Shown: positions 1-12,171, counted from the first letter of the stretch. The stretch: DNA of 64,000 bases from Blattamonas nauphoetae (GCA_033064195.1 JARBJD010000010.1:310001-374000); one strand, 5' to 3'. Notes: generated by a model from the letters alone, not told the origin. A program made the numbers and translations.

Positions 1-934
1 CCCTCATATCTAAACATCAGTCTGTTAGTGCTAGTGCAGGATTATCTGATACAGGTTTGTGTATCATCTCCTCTGAACTCTCCCAAGAAATTCAGTCAAT
101 CGAGCATAAATTCTCCTTCACATTCCCTCCTGATGTCCGTTCTTTCCTCAAAACAGTTGTTCCATCAGGTATCTTCTATTTTCTCGTAAGTACTCACTCT
201 TCACAACAGGAGCTGGCTTCATCAATTGGTCTTCCTCTAAATCCGCTTCTTCTCAACGTTTTCTTCCCGCGAACACATTTTTTCATTCCCCTTAGGAAAA
301 AGCCAGAGGTCATTGAAATTAACCCCGATGAACCACTCCTTGAGGAAGTTATGCCGGCACCTCGCTTCTGCAACGAAATTGAGGGTGCATTCTTCCACCT
401 CAAGGCTGGAATATTATTCGACATCCTCAAAAATGGCCAATGGATGCAGGAGTATCTTAAATTTGTCATAATTCTGCATATTTCACACAGATTCGGCGAA
501 AAGCCCTCAGATATGAAAGCTGCACTCCTCCAGGCGAAAGCATTCCTTGAATCTGACAAAGTTAGTCTTTCCCACAAGATTTATATTCAAAGGTTCCGAA
601 ATTGATACCTCTCTGTTCACACAGGTTCATCCCCGTCGAGCCATGCGAATCAGGTTTCTTCGTGATTTGATCATCCATCCCAGGAAACCCTGTGTACAGC
701 ATCATGGGCTTTGATTCCATCGTGTATGGAACCGACCTGAAGAGCTATCTGTACAATGAACTTCTCGATTACACTCCCTGCACACGCCAGCCGAAGACGA
801 TTCCGTTCTGGTCTGCACTGATTGGTGAGATCCATGTGGCTGAGCCGTATGATGAAGACATGATCGCTGTCGCTGAGCCTGGGGAACAGGCTCCAGAAAA
901 CGAGAATATCATGAAAGTGGTTGGTTTGAGTTGA
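1..934 (+). CDS. SUKH / SMI1-KNR4 family protein (5' partial, spliced)
   Basis: This gene enters the window from the left, so its start is not seen. Frame continuity gives introns at 169-209, 229-295, 452-490, 593-624 and 654-683; a further in-frame 33-bp intron (55-87) is possible. The spliced protein has the SMI1/KNR4 (SUKH-1) order: FPPDVRSFLKTV near the N-terminus, then GILFDILKNGQWMQEFGEKP, then FIPVEPCESGNPVYSIMGFD, and an acidic tail. The pattern 'GNPVxS...D.I.YG.DL..YL' is typical of bacterial SUKH proteins. In bacteria such proteins act as immunity or scaffold proteins; yeast Knr4 acts in cell-wall signalling. The role here is unknown. Only the family assignment is firm. The bacterial-like sequence with spliceosomal introns suggests transfer followed by intron gain, which is inference. 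Confidence 0.8.
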
Positions 935-1133
935 AGAAGATGACTTTCTAATGTTAACCACATTTCAGAATCATTCGGATGATTTTTTGAGGCTATTTTG
1001 TCTTACTCATTGCCCAATCACGAAGGTTCACCATATCAGACTACCACACATCGATATTCAATTGAAGAATCTTCTGAAGACATTTCCTGTGGTTTTGTGG
1101 TAAAAATTGGATCATCCCTTAAAAGAAAATTTG

Positions 1134-1566
1134 ATGAGCAAGAAACACGGTTCAGTAGTTGATGCAACCAGAACTCAAATTGTGTCGAATGAAATATATC
1201 ACACAATCAACAACGAATTGAGTTCAATCCGTGGAACATACAACGTTCTTCTCTCACTACTCAATGTTTGCTTCTCCCTTCGATTATTCATACAATCAAT
1301 TGATGTTTGCGGAATAGTTTGAACCAAACAAGATTAGTGATGCTGATCAAATTGTCTTAGAACACAAAATGAACGAGCTCGTCAGATCAGCAGAGAGCAT
1401 CCTCTCCGCAACTGCTCATCTCAAAAGAAACATTATCCTTAGTAATCAGAAGAAGATAGTGACATCTGTTCTTGAAAGAAAGGATGAGTACAACGAATTG
1501 ATCCAGGAATCGCAAGACCTCCTAACACGTTTTGGTGAAGATATCTCAAAGGCTCTTCATCCATGA
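1134..1566 (+). CDS. Possible Mediator subunit 22 (MED22/SURF5-like)
   Basis: A two-exon model, 1134-1244 and 1318-1566 with a 73-bp GT-AG intron, gives about 119 residues. The protein is almost wholly helical: an N-terminal helix with YHTINNELSSIRGTYN, a loop, then a second helical part with ELVRSAESILSATAHLKRNI and a closing coiled coil. Size and layout resemble MED22, a head-module subunit of Mediator that links transcription factors to RNA polymerase II, where a similar 'IVRAGESLMKLVSDLKQFL' stretch occurs. The match was made by eye to a short, poorly conserved family, so a different small coiled-coil protein is possible. The ATG at 1134 was chosen because the frame upstream has only non-ATG starts. 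Confidence 0.45.
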
Positions 1567-1698
1567 CACTTCAAATTTTGACAGCTTTCTGAAGAGTCAG
1601 AGAGAAAGATATTTTCTACATCACCATATCGCATTGTCATCTCTCAAAGACAGGACCCATTTCTCTTTTTCTTTCTCTCCTCCTCCCTTCACTTCACG

Positions 1699-3037
1699 AT
1701 GCTGTCTCCTCCACCGGACTCTATGATGCAACTTGATGAAGTATCTTTTGTATAATCCAATGAGACATATTCGTTCTCCTTCAGACGTCGAAGTTTGAAA
1801 AAGTCATCAACCATTATCCTGAATCGACACCTTCCCTAATCTCTTCTTCGCAAATGGACCAGGTCAATGAAGGAGATCAGGTATCTCCTTCTTCACATCG
1901 TTATTATTCTCCTCTTCTTTCAATTTCGCGAAACTCACTCTGTCGTCTTTCCAAACTTGCTTATCTCTCATGAAATGACCTAAATTATGCAACCATCGTC
2001 CTAGACTCTTGATTCTCAAACAATTTCTTTCACACATCTCGGCACAACACAGCATGATCTCGGTGAAGCCATGCTCAAAGATCATGATTCGGAAGAGGAG
2101 AGAAAAATGGCCATCACCCAAGAAATTCAGAAAAAAACTGAAGCACAGATGAAGTTTGTCCTGATATTTATTCATGGAAAGGAAGGCTCACGTCGAGGAC
2201 ATTCAATTTCAATTTTTTCTTTGAGGCTCTTTTCGTCTCATCTATCATTTTTGACCGTTCTTTCTGCTTTTTTTCTTACCCTCCAATCATAGATACCTTC
2301 GAAAACTATTGAATGATCTTCTTCGGCACAAATACGCTCCCCAATTCTCAGCTCCTGTTGATCCAATCGCTCTCAACATTCCCGATTATACTCACGTTAT
2401 CACGCACCCAATGGATCTTGGAACAATAAAAAAGGGGATAGAGCAGGAGACTTACAACAACAATGTCGACGCCGTCCTCAATGACATCTATCTTGTTTTC
2501 GACAATTGTTTTCATTACAACCCGCCTGCAAATGATGTATCGATCATGTGCGACGAACTTCAGCAGTTGGCTGTGAAAAAGCTTCGGTCGAGCCAGTTAT
2601 TCACTGCCGAACAAGTTGCTTTGGTCGCTCACACATTTCCGCATAAATACTTTAAGGAGGATCCTGTCACAGCTTCGGAAACCATATCTGCTGAATCTGA
2701 GAATGAAGGTGCCGGAAAGCACCCACGGCCTGCTCAGGACATGCATATACCTCGTGTGAAGCCGAATCTCGACCATTTGCTGACTCCGTTTGAAGGCGAC
2801 AACGTTCCACTGACGGCAGAAGAGAAGGAGATTCTCTTTTCTCAGATACGTACTCTTGAGGCGAAATTCTTGCACCAAGTTGTCACTTTCATTCAGTACA
2901 CGACTCCACAGACTGCAGTGGATGCTCCTGACGGTGTTGTTGAGTTCGATATCGATGATATCGATCCTCGTGTTCTCCAACACCTACGAAAGTATGTGCG
3001 TCAGTGTGTGGAGGCACAGCAGAGCGCGAAGAAGTGA
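1699..3037 (+). CDS. BET-type protein: one bromodomain plus NET domain
   Basis: Four exons (1699-1740, 1785-1880, 2053-2153, 2293-3037) join in frame to give 327 residues. A short acidic N-terminus leads into a bromodomain beginning at KYLRKLLNDLLRHKYAPQF. It carries the family signature HPMDLGTIKKGI in the ZA loop and FDNCFHYNPPANDV, which includes the acetyl-lysine-binding Asn. A C-terminal NET (extra-terminal) domain follows: PLTAEEKEILFSQIRTL and FDIDDIDPRVLQHLRKYV. BET proteins read acetylated histones and recruit transcription factors. Animal BETs have two bromodomains; this one has one, as in plant GTE and many protist forms. The first exon was chosen because it restores frame through three introns; the other exons are firm. 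Confidence 0.85.
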
Positions 3038-3207
3038 TAATCTTGTTTTTTGTGAAACATCTCATTTCTTTCTTTTCGAATGTGAATTCATGCGGACATA
3101 CTTCCCTAAATTCATGAATATGGGTTGATTCCAACACAGACAAACATGAAAATCCATATCTGAATATCTGAGAATAGACTTTGAAGATAAAGGGGACTTG
3201 ATCAAAA

Positions 3208-3825
3208 ATGGTCTGTTCTTACAGTGTTTTAAATCCATCATTTTCGACTCTTTTCAATTTATGAACAATATTCGTTCAGGGCCGCGTCAGAAATAAGGCA
3301 GTTAAGAAGTCCGCTCGCGTCATCATCGAACGTTTCTATCCTCGCCTCACAAATGACTTTCAAGTCAACAAGCGCATTGTTGAACAAGTCGCCATCCTTT
3401 CTTCCAAGCGTTTGCGCAACAAGATCGCTGGTTTCCTCACACATCTCATGGTCCGCATCGAAAAGGTGTGATTTCTCTCACTCTCATCACCAGTCTTTTC
3501 TCTAATTCCACTGAAAATATCTTTCTCTCTCATTATTGTTCATGTTTTTCTTCTTATTGTCTATCTCTCTCTTTTTTCTTCCTTATAGGGACCAGTTCAC
3601 GGAATCTCGTTGAAGATTCAGGAGGAAGAGCGCGAACGACGCGATAACTATTGCCCAGAAGTTTCCGAAGTCAAAGAGGACCACATCGAGGTTGACAAGA
3701 CCACAATGGAGATGCTCCGCGCAATTGGCATGGCAAAAATCCCAGGTGTTAACTACCAGCCACCAGAGGGAGAACGCCGCCAGCGTTCCGGAAACAAAAA
3801 GAGACCCACAAGAGGACGCAAGTAA
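3208..3825 (+). CDS. RPS17: 40S ribosomal protein eS17
   Basis: A three-exon gene for a 141-residue protein of the small ribosomal subunit. Exon 1 is only the start codon (3208-3210). It is followed by a 69-bp intron (3211-3279), exon 2 (3280-3465), a 123-bp intron and exon 3 (3589-3825). The family pattern is plain: [42 protein letters not shown], then [18 protein letters not shown]. The family begins MGRVRTKTVKK, which fixes the ATG immediately before the first intron. The C-terminus is basic (RPTRGRK). Length is close to the family norm of about 135. The isolated start codon may link expression to splicing; that is inference. Confidence 0.96.
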
Positions 3826-4038
3826 ACTCTGACTTACTTGTTGCATTTCGTAAATTGGGCTTCTTTTTCTGTTTTTGAACCGAGACACGTTCTGAATGCA
3901 ACTTAAGATTTTGGGGCAAAATAACAACTCTCCTATCCTCGAGTAGTGGATAGCCAGACAATTAAGTCATCAAGGGATGTTTGGGTGACAATTACCTGGA
4001 AAGGAAATATTGCGGTCAGATCAAAATCACCTCTTGTA

Positions 4039-4853
4039 ATGGTTCGCTATTTCATTTTCTCAAAATGTCTATCGTCTAATATCTCTCATTTTCACCCTTT
4101 CTCCATTTAACAATTATCAGATTGACATCCAAAAAAAAATAGAAGAAAAAAGACAAAGAGCGAAGCAACAGGCACAAGATTCAACAAGTTCAAGTCCAGT
4201 TCCTTCAAGATGTGCCTCTCCACGTACTCTCCATATTAATAAGGGTATTCTATTCGTTCATCATATCATTCCTTCACAGACCTTCAAGAACTCCAACTTC
4301 CGTCATGTGTCAGAATGAGGGTGTGTTTTCCCTTTTTGATGAACTTTAAAGTTCCCCAAACAAGGGGATGTCCGGAACATTGAATTTGTCGTCAAAATCG
4401 ATGATGGAATGTGGGCTGGTGGTCAATTCCTCTTCCACGTCACCTATCCTCCTGTATCTTGCCTGTTCAACCCATATCTTTCTTCATTTTCCAAACCCAT
4501 TTCCTTAGACGTATAACAATACCCCTCCAAAAGTTACGTGCAAAACAAAGATCTATCATCCCAATATCGATTTTGATGGAAGCGTCTGCCTTTCAATTCT
4601 CCACGACACAGACTGGACTGCTGCGATGAACACAGATTCTGTTGTGCAAGGATTGTGCTATCTCTTCCATGAGCCGAATGAAACAGATCCGTTGAACAAG
4701 GAAGCTGCCCAATTGATGGGGCGAGATATCGAACAGTTTAAGCAAAGAGTCAGAGATTCTTTCAAAGGAGGAAACTACTTTGGGTATTCTTCTCGTCTTA
4801 TTCATCGTTTTTTCAGTCAAGTTTTCGAACGTCAGCCTGTCCGCTATGATTAG
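4039..4853 (+). CDS. UBC12: NEDD8-conjugating enzyme UBC12 (UBE2M)
   Basis: Six exons: 4039-4041, 4121-4244, 4280-4320, 4352-4453, 4509-4783 and 4817-4853, with introns of 31-79 bp. This E2 enzyme passes NEDD8 to cullins. The start codon stands alone before the first intron, and the protein then opens MIDIQKKIEEKRQRAKQQ, matching the basic N-terminal extension that in UBC12 docks onto the NEDD8 E1. The E2 fold follows: HINKDLQELQLP, TPPKVTCKTKIYHPNI, then the catalytic Cys in GSVCLSIL, DTDWTAAMNTDSVVQGL and DPLNKEAA. The DPLNKEAA helix and the VCLSIL site separate it from ubiquitin E2s. Its likely partner system, the CAND1 cullin regulator, is encoded at 48.5-52.8 kb. Confidence 0.93.
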
Positions 4854-5146
4854 TTGATTCATATGTACACCAGTCCATCATAACAACCCAGCAGTATATG
4901 AGCTGGTGACCTTTCGAATAACGTGATAACTGTCTGGAATAAAGATATTTTGAATCGATGACTCAATCTGGAACAATCACTTCTAAGAAACGAAAAAAGT
5001 ACATTCTTGTTTTTGAAAAACAGTACCTTTGGATTTAAAACCACGTATATGAATGCATTTCCTCTGAATGTTGTTCGACTGTGCCCTGGTCTTTTCATTC
5101 GATCAACGGCCCCACAATTACTTCCACAGGTTCAAAAAACACTGTA
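4854..5146. other. Intergenic spacer, nothing recognised
   Basis: Between UBC12 and the importin-alpha-like gene. I see no coding stretch, RNA gene or repeat here. The promoters of the downstream genes must lie in such spacers, but no shared motif was evident. Confidence 0.5.
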
Positions 5147-7494
5147 ATGTCATGTTCTCATGGTTTCGACTCACCTCTCCGTGAAACACGACGTCACATG
5201 GCACTGATGCACGAGGATTTATCAGATAGCGATGAAGAGGACCAGATATTGCTCAGAAGCAACGGAAGAGATGATTATCATCGCACAACATTCAATCAAA
5301 AGAAGGAAATACTTGATCCAGAATCTTACGATCCAGTTTTTTCATCTTATTCTCATGTCCTCAGACAACTGACCTCGAAGAACTCATCACCACACTGAAC
5401 GGAAAGAATCCACAAAATGCCCAAGAACTATTTACTGCCCTTCGCAAAATTACGTGTATATTGGAATTTCTTCCATTTTTTCCATTGCTTCAACCTCTCA
5501 TAGATTCACAAGAAGCCCAGGTCCAACTCCTTCAACACAATGTGATACCGATGCTAACACATTACCTGACTCATTCTCAAGATCAAAGTATCTTGGTTTG
5601 ATTCATTTTCCTCATGACTATCGCAGTTTGACATTCTGTGGATTCTTCTGAACATCGGTCTGTCTTTCTTCTTATCGGAAGAATGTACTGTGTATTGAAC
5701 AGGTTCATTACCATCACAGAATCTAACACTCTTTTTTGGCGATGATTTGCTCCGCTCAGCTATCCAACTCACACAGCACAACTCGATCTTCATTCTCGAA
5801 AATGTGTGTTTTTGACATGAAATAGTCGTCTCCAGGTGTGGTGGTTCTTGAGTAATATCTCCCACCCTCAAAATTCAGTCAATACCTTTGCTCAGACTCT
5901 GATCAATCTCGGAATATTCGCATCCTTCCAACCGTCGCTTTCTATCGTCCATTCACACGCGATTCCAACATTATCGTCGTTTCGAAGCTCTGCAACCACA
6001 TTTTTGGATACAAATGTGATTATGTATCCATCAATGATACTGGAATTCCCAGAAACCCCGAAGGTCCTCATCAGTCTCCTCAACACTCTGAAGCATCTCA
6101 TCAAAGCCATCCCACAACAGCTCCCCATGGAAATATTCTCACATCTCTTCTCATCTCTCATGACGGGATGTCGGGAAGTGGACTCCGTTGTTGAAATCCT
6201 CTCCACGCAGTACGGTCAACTCCGCGATCTCTTCTCCCCGTTCTACCAAACCCCCATCCCATTATTATTTCCCCCAACCATCCAAACTTCCCCGCAGCTG
6301 ATTGTTGCTGTTTTGAGTTACGCGACAGAAGGGCTCTTGACTGGTTATCAAGTCTGGCGCCTTCTTTCGATCACGCGAATCCAACGCAGAGTCTGCGAAC
6401 GTCGCCAGTTCAGAACGACTGAAGTCCACCCGATCCCGATCATTCCGAAAGAGGTGAAGACATCCCGGCATTTGCTCAGTGAGCTGCGTGGGTACTTTTC
6501 GATCGTTGAGCGTGTCAGCTCACTCGCTGGCCACATCATCAACAGTTCTGTCCCTGTCGTCGACTTCTATCTCAACTCTGGTCTGCTTACTCAGCTCGGA
6601 AAGTGTCTGAGCACCATCCTCCAATTTAAGCGACACTCGCCAGAAACAGACCAGACGATCCTGGCTGCGTGTCAGATGACGATGAGAAGAGGGGGTTTGG
6701 GAGAGATGTGGAGGGAAGTTGTGGAACTTGTGGCTGCGACTGACTTCTCCACACTCGCATCGCGAGAGGAGATCTGGGCAGACTTCCGTTCCCTCGGCCG
6801 AGTCAAAGAAGCATCAGAAAGTGGGGAGGACGTACTCCTGCGCGATTTGGTGACGAGAACATCGAGTTCTCTGTCGTTCTGCCTGTCCAACATCGTTGCT
6901 GGACCGGTGAAGCATGTCGAGCGAGTGCTGTCTGAAGTCTTCCCTGGCTCAGAGTCGGCGGACGAGTTCATGAACTGTCTCGCTGAGCTCCTCGACGACC
7001 CAGACCAGTTCAAGATCAACCACCTCTTCGTTCTGCACGGACTGGTCCTCACCCCAAAACAGGAAGTGGTTGAGCTTGTTGAGGAAAGCCAGACCATCGA
7101 CGCCTTGTTCACATTCGCATGGTTCCATCCGCATCAGCCGAACACCGACACAGCTGTGAGAACGTTCTACGAGATCCTCTGCGCCTTTCTGACCACAACT
7201 CAGAATCCATCGATCATTTTGTCGTTTTTGGAGAGGAAGAAGGTCAGGGCGAAGATGGGGGAGATGCAGAAGGGACTCTCGAATCAGACGAAACGGAGGA
7301 TCATGTTTTTCCACCAGACACATCAGAAAGTTTTGGAATCTTTTCTTGCTTCAGAAGAAGGTCTCCAAACTACGTCGGTCTTGAATACTGCTTTGGATGG
7401 TGATTTGGATGAGGCTTTTTCCGAGGAGATGTCGGAGGAGGACGTTCAACTTTTGGATTATTACGAGTCTTTGGGGAATGACTTTGAAACATAA
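5147..7494 (+). CDS. Divergent importin-alpha-like armadillo protein
   Basis: Exons 5147-5335, 5365-5595, 5627-5657, 5703-5803 and 5836-7494 give about 736 residues. The spliced N-terminal half reads as ARM repeats: TDLEELITTLNGKNPQNAQ, LLQHNVIPMLTHYL, ILWILLNIGS and ENVWWFLSNISHP, echoing importin-alpha (LVEFL..., WALSNL...). The very N-terminus is acidic and polar, with only a few basic residues, so a classical importin-beta-binding domain is not clear. The C-terminal half is helical with no recognisable motif and ends in an acidic tail. Importin-alpha binds nuclear localisation signals and importin-beta; two importin-beta genes follow directly downstream. The family call rests on repeat style and context; a different ARM protein is possible. 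Confidence 0.55.
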
Positions 7495-7583
7495 CGCAAC
7501 TTTCATTGAAGAGATAACTGTTTTATATCAAAATATGATCATTGTTGATCAGGAGACATGGATTCAGATTGGCTGACACATAT

Positions 7584-10500
7584 GTAAATTTTAGATGGGT
7601 CGATCCTCATTTCTGAACTCAAGAACGCATCGATCCTGGGATGAATTCAAATGCTTCATTCACGGACATTCTTCTTATGACACTTGACATGAGTATCTTC
7701 CTCTTTCATCCCAATACCTCTCATTGCAGATCATGTCGCAGAAGCGAACGCACAGCTTGACCAAATCGAAGCGACTGATTTTGTATGTTGTATTTGTTGA
7801 AGTTTATTGATTTATGTTTGTGAAAAGTAGCCAGTGTACATGAAACTGCTGTTTGACGAGTTCCAAGATCCTTCGAAGACTGAAAACTCACGGAATATTG
7901 CGCTTGTTCTCCTCACACGATGCTTAACCTCACCCGTTTGTATTTTTCTGCATTTTTCATTCAAATGATTTTTGTTCAGTCACCATCTAGAAGGAAACAG
8001 CAAGCTCAACGATGGCTAGAGACCTTCAATGAAGATGCGAGGAATGTTATGAAGGGAGCAGTATGATATTTTGGATATTTCCAGTCTGATTTTGTTCTTT
8101 GCAGTTGATCAACACCCTTGCAACAGCGTCTCGAGGAATCTCTCGATCTGCTGCTCGTGTTGCCTCTCTAATCGCTGTGATAGAGATTCCATGTGGACAG
8201 TGGGACGATTTCTTCACGATTATGGAACAGAATCTGGGACAGCAGGCAAATCCAAATGCGTATCATGCGTTCTTGACGTGTCTTGGATACACGTGCCAAG
8301 ATTTAGACAAATCAGTGGAAATCAAGAAATCATATATCATTCTTCGGTCCGTCTGTCCTTTTATTGATCCGGAACGTGGACTTGAACTAAATGAAGTTGC
8401 AATCAATGCATTGAACAATTCGATTGAATTTTGTCAACGAACGTTCACAAATAATGAGGAAAGACACACGCTCGTGAATCTCATGATCAATTCCTGCAAT
8501 TCTGCATCCGAGCAAGTTCGGGCTCATGCTTATGAGTGCCTGATCAAGTCATTTGGCCTCTTCTACCCTCTCCTCGACACAAACAACTTCTCCCAACTCT
8601 TTGACATGGTTGTAGCAAATATTCAACGCGAGACCGAAAGCCTCTTTCCGAGTGTTCTTGAAATTTGGATCGTCATTGCCGAAGTCGAGAACACCATCAA
8701 GACAACAAAATGGTACCCACCACGGACACTGCGACACTCGTTCTCATCTGAGCAGCTTGCCCAATTCACTATAAATCGCCCCCAAGTTATTTTTCACAAT
8801 GCGTGCCAGCATCTCTTCCAACCGTTATTTCCTCTACTCTGCCACATCCTCCAAAGCAAACCTGACGACTACGACACACCGTCTTGGGACAAGTTCCACT
8901 CGACAGCCTTCCTCATCCAGATGTTTGTGAAGGTGAGAGGCGACGAGGTGGCTGATCAGATTGTGAATTTCGTGAACGAGCACATCCGGAGCGAGGACTG
9001 GCACAAGAAAGACACATCCCTGCAGCTTCTCGGGTGCATCTTTGTTGGCACGACGCGAAACAACGTCATCATCACGATCAAAAGCAACCTGGAGGTTGTA
9101 TTTCATATTCTGCGGACAGACCCCTCTCTGATTGTGAGGGACACGGCTGCTTGGCTCCTGAATAAGATCATCGGAAATCTCCCCGAAGTGGTCAACGAAT
9201 TCTTCCCGCAGTTCCTGGAGATCATCAAGCAGGGCTTGCATCCAAACAACAGTCCTTTCATCAGAGGACAGATAACCATGGCGTTCAAGTCGATTGTGAA
9301 GAACAATTTGGAAAACCAGAACTGTCTCGCCATGCTCGTCGCTGATTTCCGCATTTTCAACGAGTTGATCGTGGAGAATGTAATCAACGCTCCGAACCAG
9401 ATGTTCTTGGACAAAGTGTTGTCCATGAATCAGGATCTGATGTTCTCGATTCCGAGGCAACAGGAGACGATGTTGCTGAGTGTTGGGACTGCAATGATGA
9501 AAAACATTGAGAACAACTTGGGGAACTTGAGTCCAGTCACTCTCACTGCCCTCCTCAGTCTCCTCGCAGACTTCTCAATTCCACTCGGCGAAAAGTTCAA
9601 CGTGCTTTCGACGTCATTCGGGAATGTCCTTCTCCAGTTAATGAACAGACTCGACGCATCACTCATCGAGCCCATCCTCGACTTCCTGCAAATCCTCGCT
9701 GTCAATCTCAGAAGCTCATTTTCCCAGCATTATGTCCAGATCTTCCCATTCGTACTCAACTGCTTCCAACTCAACGTGAAGGCTGTCCAAGTCAAAGTCA
9801 CACTGCTCGTTGGAGACATCGCGACAGGTATCACTCCACAGCTCGTCCACAACATCATCCCATTCATTAAGCCTGTCCTGTCGCTCCTCGACAGAGTAGA
9901 CGAGTATGGACTCGAAGTCATTGACAACGTCCTCTCAACGCTATCTCTCATTGCTCTTCAGGTTCAGGACAAGTTTGAAGATTTTCTTGAACCCACTCTG
10001 AACAACGTGAGCAATGCGTGTTTGCAGCATGTCTCGGATGATATCAGAGTCGGAATCCAGCTTGGGTCGATTGTGGGGATGGAGGAGAAGTTGCGAGAGG
10101 TGCAGCATTTGCACGAATCAGCCCTAGAATCGTTCTCTTATCTCATCGCCGCCTTCAGCAAGGAACGCTCCCCAAAATGCCGCGATTTCATGATACGCCA
10201 AGCCTACACCATCTGCCAAGCAGTGTCAGTGTGCTTGTTGGAAGGACTGAGCCCCATCATCTCTCCGTCTGGTGAGCTATTTGAGTCTATCGGGAAGATC
10301 AACGCAACCCAGTTCGACTTTGTGCAATATCCAGTTCTGGAAAGGTCCGGGGTTCGGACACTCACCGATCTGCTCAAGTCGGGGATCGTCACACAGAACA
10401 CTCTCGTCTTGGCGATTCTGGTGCTCGTGGACATCTTCGTGCTTCTCCGACAGGATGACCCGAGATGCGTTGTGTCTGGGGTTCCGCTTGAATTTGTTTA

Positions 10501-10766
10501 TCTTTGCCGAGGTGCTCTGAACAGTGGGATCTTCCCACAGGATGTGATCAGGCATATCCACGAAGGAATTGACAGCATGCTGCAATTCTTGCAACGTCAG
10601 AAAGGTTTCTGAGAAAAGAAACCCAAACGTGTTTCTACCCTTCTTATTTTTGTCGTCTCTTGGTTTTACCATTCATTCTCTTCGTTTTGGGTTTCAAATC
10701 CATATACTCACTTCACTCTTGAATCGATTGCTTCTGTTCTCGAAACGCTCAAAATGTCGATCAGGC
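7584..10766 (+). repeat. Tandem duplication unit, copy 1
   Basis: About 3.2 kb that is closely matched by 13681-16889 in the same orientation. It covers roughly 100 bp upstream of the importin-beta start, the whole gene with all four introns, and about 150 bp of 3' flank. The match starts at 'gtaaattttaga' (7584) and ends at 'tcgatcagg'. Flanking sequence outside these limits differs. Confidence 0.9.
7689..10612 (+). CDS. KPNB1: Importin subunit beta-1, tandem copy 1
   Basis: Five exons: 7689-7692 (ATGA only), 7730-7782, 7831-7935, 7980-8060 and 8105-10612, giving 916 residues, near the family norm of ~870. The start is MNHVAEANAQLDQIEATDF. HEAT-repeat landmarks of importin-beta are present: CGQWDDFF, CLGYTCQDLD, NEVAINALNNSIEF, the QLLGCIFVGTTR block and DPSLIVRDTAAWLLNKI (human: DPSVVVRDTAAWTVGRI). 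The protein carries importin-alpha/NLS cargo through the nuclear pore and releases it on RanGTP. All four introns lie in the first 420 bp and are 37-48 bp long; the 2.5-kb last exon is unbroken. It follows an importin-alpha-like gene, so the two may be functionally linked. Confidence 0.93.
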
Positions 10767-10899
10767 GTAACACTGTCATCTCTTTCACTCGAAGCTGTTT
10801 CTCTCCATTTCCGGTTGAACATTTCATGTCGATTCTTCCACATCGTTCGTCAACTCAGGCACAACCGTTCAACAAGGTTCACTTCTGTCGATTGAAGAG

Positions 10900-12171
10900 G
10901 AGCAGCCATTCGGATGGAGTTGTCTCAATGGACCATTCTTTTGTTTTGTGCGTCTTCACGTCATGTCACGCATATCCAACATTGGGAGGAGCAATCAGGG
11001 GTCGTTCTGGCGGTGATCTGACCATTTCACGCTGCATCTTCAGCGACAACTCGTGCCTCTCCGACAAAGCTGGCCGTGACGACATTCTCGCTGTCGGCAG
11101 AGCAATCCGTTTCTTCGAACAGAACAAGGCGAACCTCAGTGGCTGTGTGGACAGCGAGAGAGCCACTTCATCCCACTTCAAACAGTCCAACATGACGAAG
11201 GGATCGACCATTCTGTACTCCAACCTATTCTTCTCAAAAGATTGTGGATTGGCCATCGACACTCTCCGGAGGACACACTCTTCCACAACGTCCGCTTCTC
11301 GATGTGTACTTCAAAGGGATCGGGAGGACCGTTTGACTGCTCCAACATGACTGGCAGCCTCATCATTTCGAATGAGTTCTCGATCCCATCTCCACTGTTT
11401 GTTTTTCGAGCTGCCTCTTCAAAAACAACACCTCAACCGCGAAAGGTGATATCGGTATGTCGTTTGCGAACGATGTGAGAGTCAGGAAGGTGGAACCGTG
11501 GCTGTCGTTGCTCAAACACAAATCGATGTTTATGAACTGCTTCAACTCATCGGACAGACCGAGTAAAGCATTCATGGGCGCCCAAATCGAGGATATATTT
11601 CAACACGTCGATTCGAACAACAAAACACTACTCGACAACAATTTCCCTGATCTAGCAGTACCGAAGACGAGACTATTGGTGATTCAGCGATCTTGATTTC
11701 GAACAAACTCCAACAGAAGATGGCGGTAGCAGCACAAACTGACTCGATTCTCTCGCCCACTGGTTCTCTCTCCATGTCCGAACTGACTCTCTCGACCAGC
11801 ATCCCAGGTACAACCCGCACATCGTCTTTCTTTGTGATGACTGGTGTTTCAGCCAGTCTCGCCTCCGTCATCTTCCGCTCACTCTCCGTCTCGAACTCTG
11901 GAAGCGTGTTGAAAATGTTGGGAACAGGAAGTTTTAAAGTGATATCTGTGGACTGTCTGCCCTTTCGTGCAAGTCTCCGGAAATGGCCCACTCGAAAGTG
12001 AACGAAACAGCCGAAATTGTGTATTTCGTGATGGACGTGAAGATGGCAGGCACAATTGTCTCGACATCATCAGGATCGATCATCAAATCGTCTTCTGGAA
12101 AGAAAATCACAGCTGAAAGCACTTGTCAGTTCTGTCTCAGGCTCTGTTCATTGTGTCAGGAGGGATGCTAA
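10900..12171 (+). pseudogene. Decayed beta-helix repeat (polymorphic surface-type) gene
   Basis: Three frames in turn encode short repeats of the right-handed parallel beta-helix type: GGAIRGRSGGDLTISRCIF, then DTLFHNVRFSMCTSKGSGGP, then SCLFKNNTSTAKGDIGMSFA. Proteins of this kind are common as large surface or secreted families in anaerobic protists. No single frame runs through, and frame changes occur at about 11.25 and 11.4 kb, so this is a relic unless unseen introns rescue it. It sits between the two importin-beta copies. A related fragment lies inverted at 13190-13680, so the spacer once held at least two such genes. Confidence 0.6.

Noticed and set aside
662-683. 22-bp intron in the SUKH gene
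   Set aside because: A 30-bp intron at 654-683 with a shifted preceding splice (593-624) gives a much better family match (VEPCESGNPVYS).
8834-9460. Minus-strand frame conserved in both importin-beta copies (also 14948-15580)
   Set aside because: Conservation follows from the duplication of the sense gene; it is a codon shadow.
8105-10612. Exportin-1 as identity of the tandem genes
   Set aside because: The RDTAAW block, QLLGCI and CLGYTCQDLD landmarks fit importin-beta-1; no CRM1 motifs were found.
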